Shown here piece by piece: positions 63,427-64,000 of a stretch of 64,000 bases of DNA. Below the pieces are notes generated by a model. It was not told where the DNA came from. It saw only the letters and a program-made list of their open reading frames with translations, and made no database searches. How positions within the stretch are numbered: the stretch's first letter is position 1; the number at the start of each line of letters is the position of its first letter. The position numbers were made by a program, and so were the translations under genes. The stretch comes from Astragalus membranaceus (taxonomy: Eukaryota > Streptophyta > Magnoliopsida > Fabales > Fabaceae), in the NCBI GenBank assembly GCA_039519185.1, contig CM076854.1, positions 70,055,948 to 70,119,947 of the forward strand, in the 5' to 3' direction.

Positions 63427-63553
63427 GGTTCTTATCGACTTGGTGGACCGCTATGGGCTTAAACAATGGACCAAAATTTCTAAACTTATGAATGGCAGGA
63501 TTGGGAAACAATGCAGAGAGAGATGGAATAATCATCTTCAACCGAACATTAGG
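63427..63553 (+). CDS. R2R3-MYB exon 2: remainder of the R2 repeat
   Basis: 127 bp encoding VLIDLVDRYGLKQWTKISKL then GRIGKQCRERWNNHLQPNIR. The second and third R2 tryptophans are present (KQWTK, RERWN), as is the GRIGKQCRERW.NHL signature of plant MYB recognition helices. The usual HNHL is NNHL here, and RP is QP. The donor follows ATTAGG|GTTTTC. Exon 3, with R3 and the C-terminus, lies beyond the window. The gene is partial because of the window edge and shows no lesion. Confidence 0.82.
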
Positions 63554-64000
63554 GTTTTCCCTTTTCAATCCTTTATATAGCTTTTCTCTTTTTTGCACAC
63601 ACACATTGACAAAATAATATCTATTTGAAGCATTTTTGTTCTTGCCCTTTTTATTTTAACATTTAATCGTATATGTGTTTCATTCATTCCATATTGTGCA
63701 CGTACATATATAGTTAATTTTTACACTATGCCTTTCATGTATGGAATACTTCCTCATGATAACTTCCATCTATGATTTTTTTTTTATTAAAATTGATGCA
63801 ATCACCATTTCATACCAACATTTTGTACGTGTGAAACATAAATTCTCTTGCATAACTTTCATTCAAATTTGTGTTAAAACTATTTTGTTTATTTCGTACA
63901 AAATGGCGATGCTCCATTTATAACATCCATTCATGATTTCTCTTAAAAAAAAATTAATTGCTAATTCTTAGCATCATTTTGTAAGAAATGAAATTTCGCT
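63554..64000 (+). other. MYB intron 2 (start only)
   Basis: AT-rich non-coding DNA with no R3 motif (such as W.EEED or GNKWA) in any frame, so the third exon starts after position 64000. Confidence 0.6.

Overview
This is plant nuclear DNA, most probably from a eudicot with a repeat-rich genome; the family cannot be fixed from the sequence. It has Tekay-like Ty3/gypsy chromoviruses primed by initiator tRNA-Met (TGGTATCAGAGC), Tat/Ogre-type LTRs, a CACTA DNA transposon, GT-AG introns and an R2R3-MYB gene. Almost nothing before about 61.2 kb is ordinary host gene sequence.

Bases 1-47654 are one nested retrotransposon cluster. From outermost to innermost: V (Tat/Ogre-like, 43816-47654 visible) received W (chromovirus derivative, 37455-43815 visible). 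W received X (chromovirus) in its 5' LTR. X received Og (non-coding, LARD-like, 2315-30183) in an LTR and Z (minus-strand chromovirus, 30958-36003) next to its primer binding site. Og received Y (9449-24968). Y is a tandem dimer, LTR-internal-LTR-internal-LTR, bounded by one perfect 5-bp target duplication (AGACT). One of its gag-pol frames is intact and the other has a 1-bp frameshift. X and Og also look like trimmed dimers. W has lost reverse transcriptase, RNase H and most of integrase, but keeps one open 562-codon Gag-protease-chromodomain frame.

Bases 47655-52214 hold retroelement debris, including a clear minus-strand LTR (50291-51789). Its internal region is interrupted by a CACTA transposon at 52215-61226 (TIR CACTAGTGCAAAAA, target duplication TCT, subterminal GTCAGGC/GCCTGAC arrays). 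This transposon shows no transposase but carries same-strand exon fragments of at least three host genes: ribosomal protein SA, an AGO4-type Argonaute and a starch synthase (SS4/SS5-like). It is therefore a Pack-CACTA. It also carries a solo LTR at 54461-57241 with target duplication TGTGG.

The one convincing host gene is an R2R3-MYB of the MYB98/MYB118 type at the right edge: exon 1 at 62535-63238, exon 2 at 63427-63553, the rest beyond the window.

Features that ordinary annotation would miss are a snRNA-like promoter layout (USE plus TATA) in the Og LTRs, a recurrent double hairpin with compensatory changes in Tat-type LTRs, a common leader layout (purine/pyrimidine-rich tract, GTAAG donor, GC-rich near-palindromes, acceptor) in four chromovirus families, and repeated evidence of tandem LTR-element dimers.
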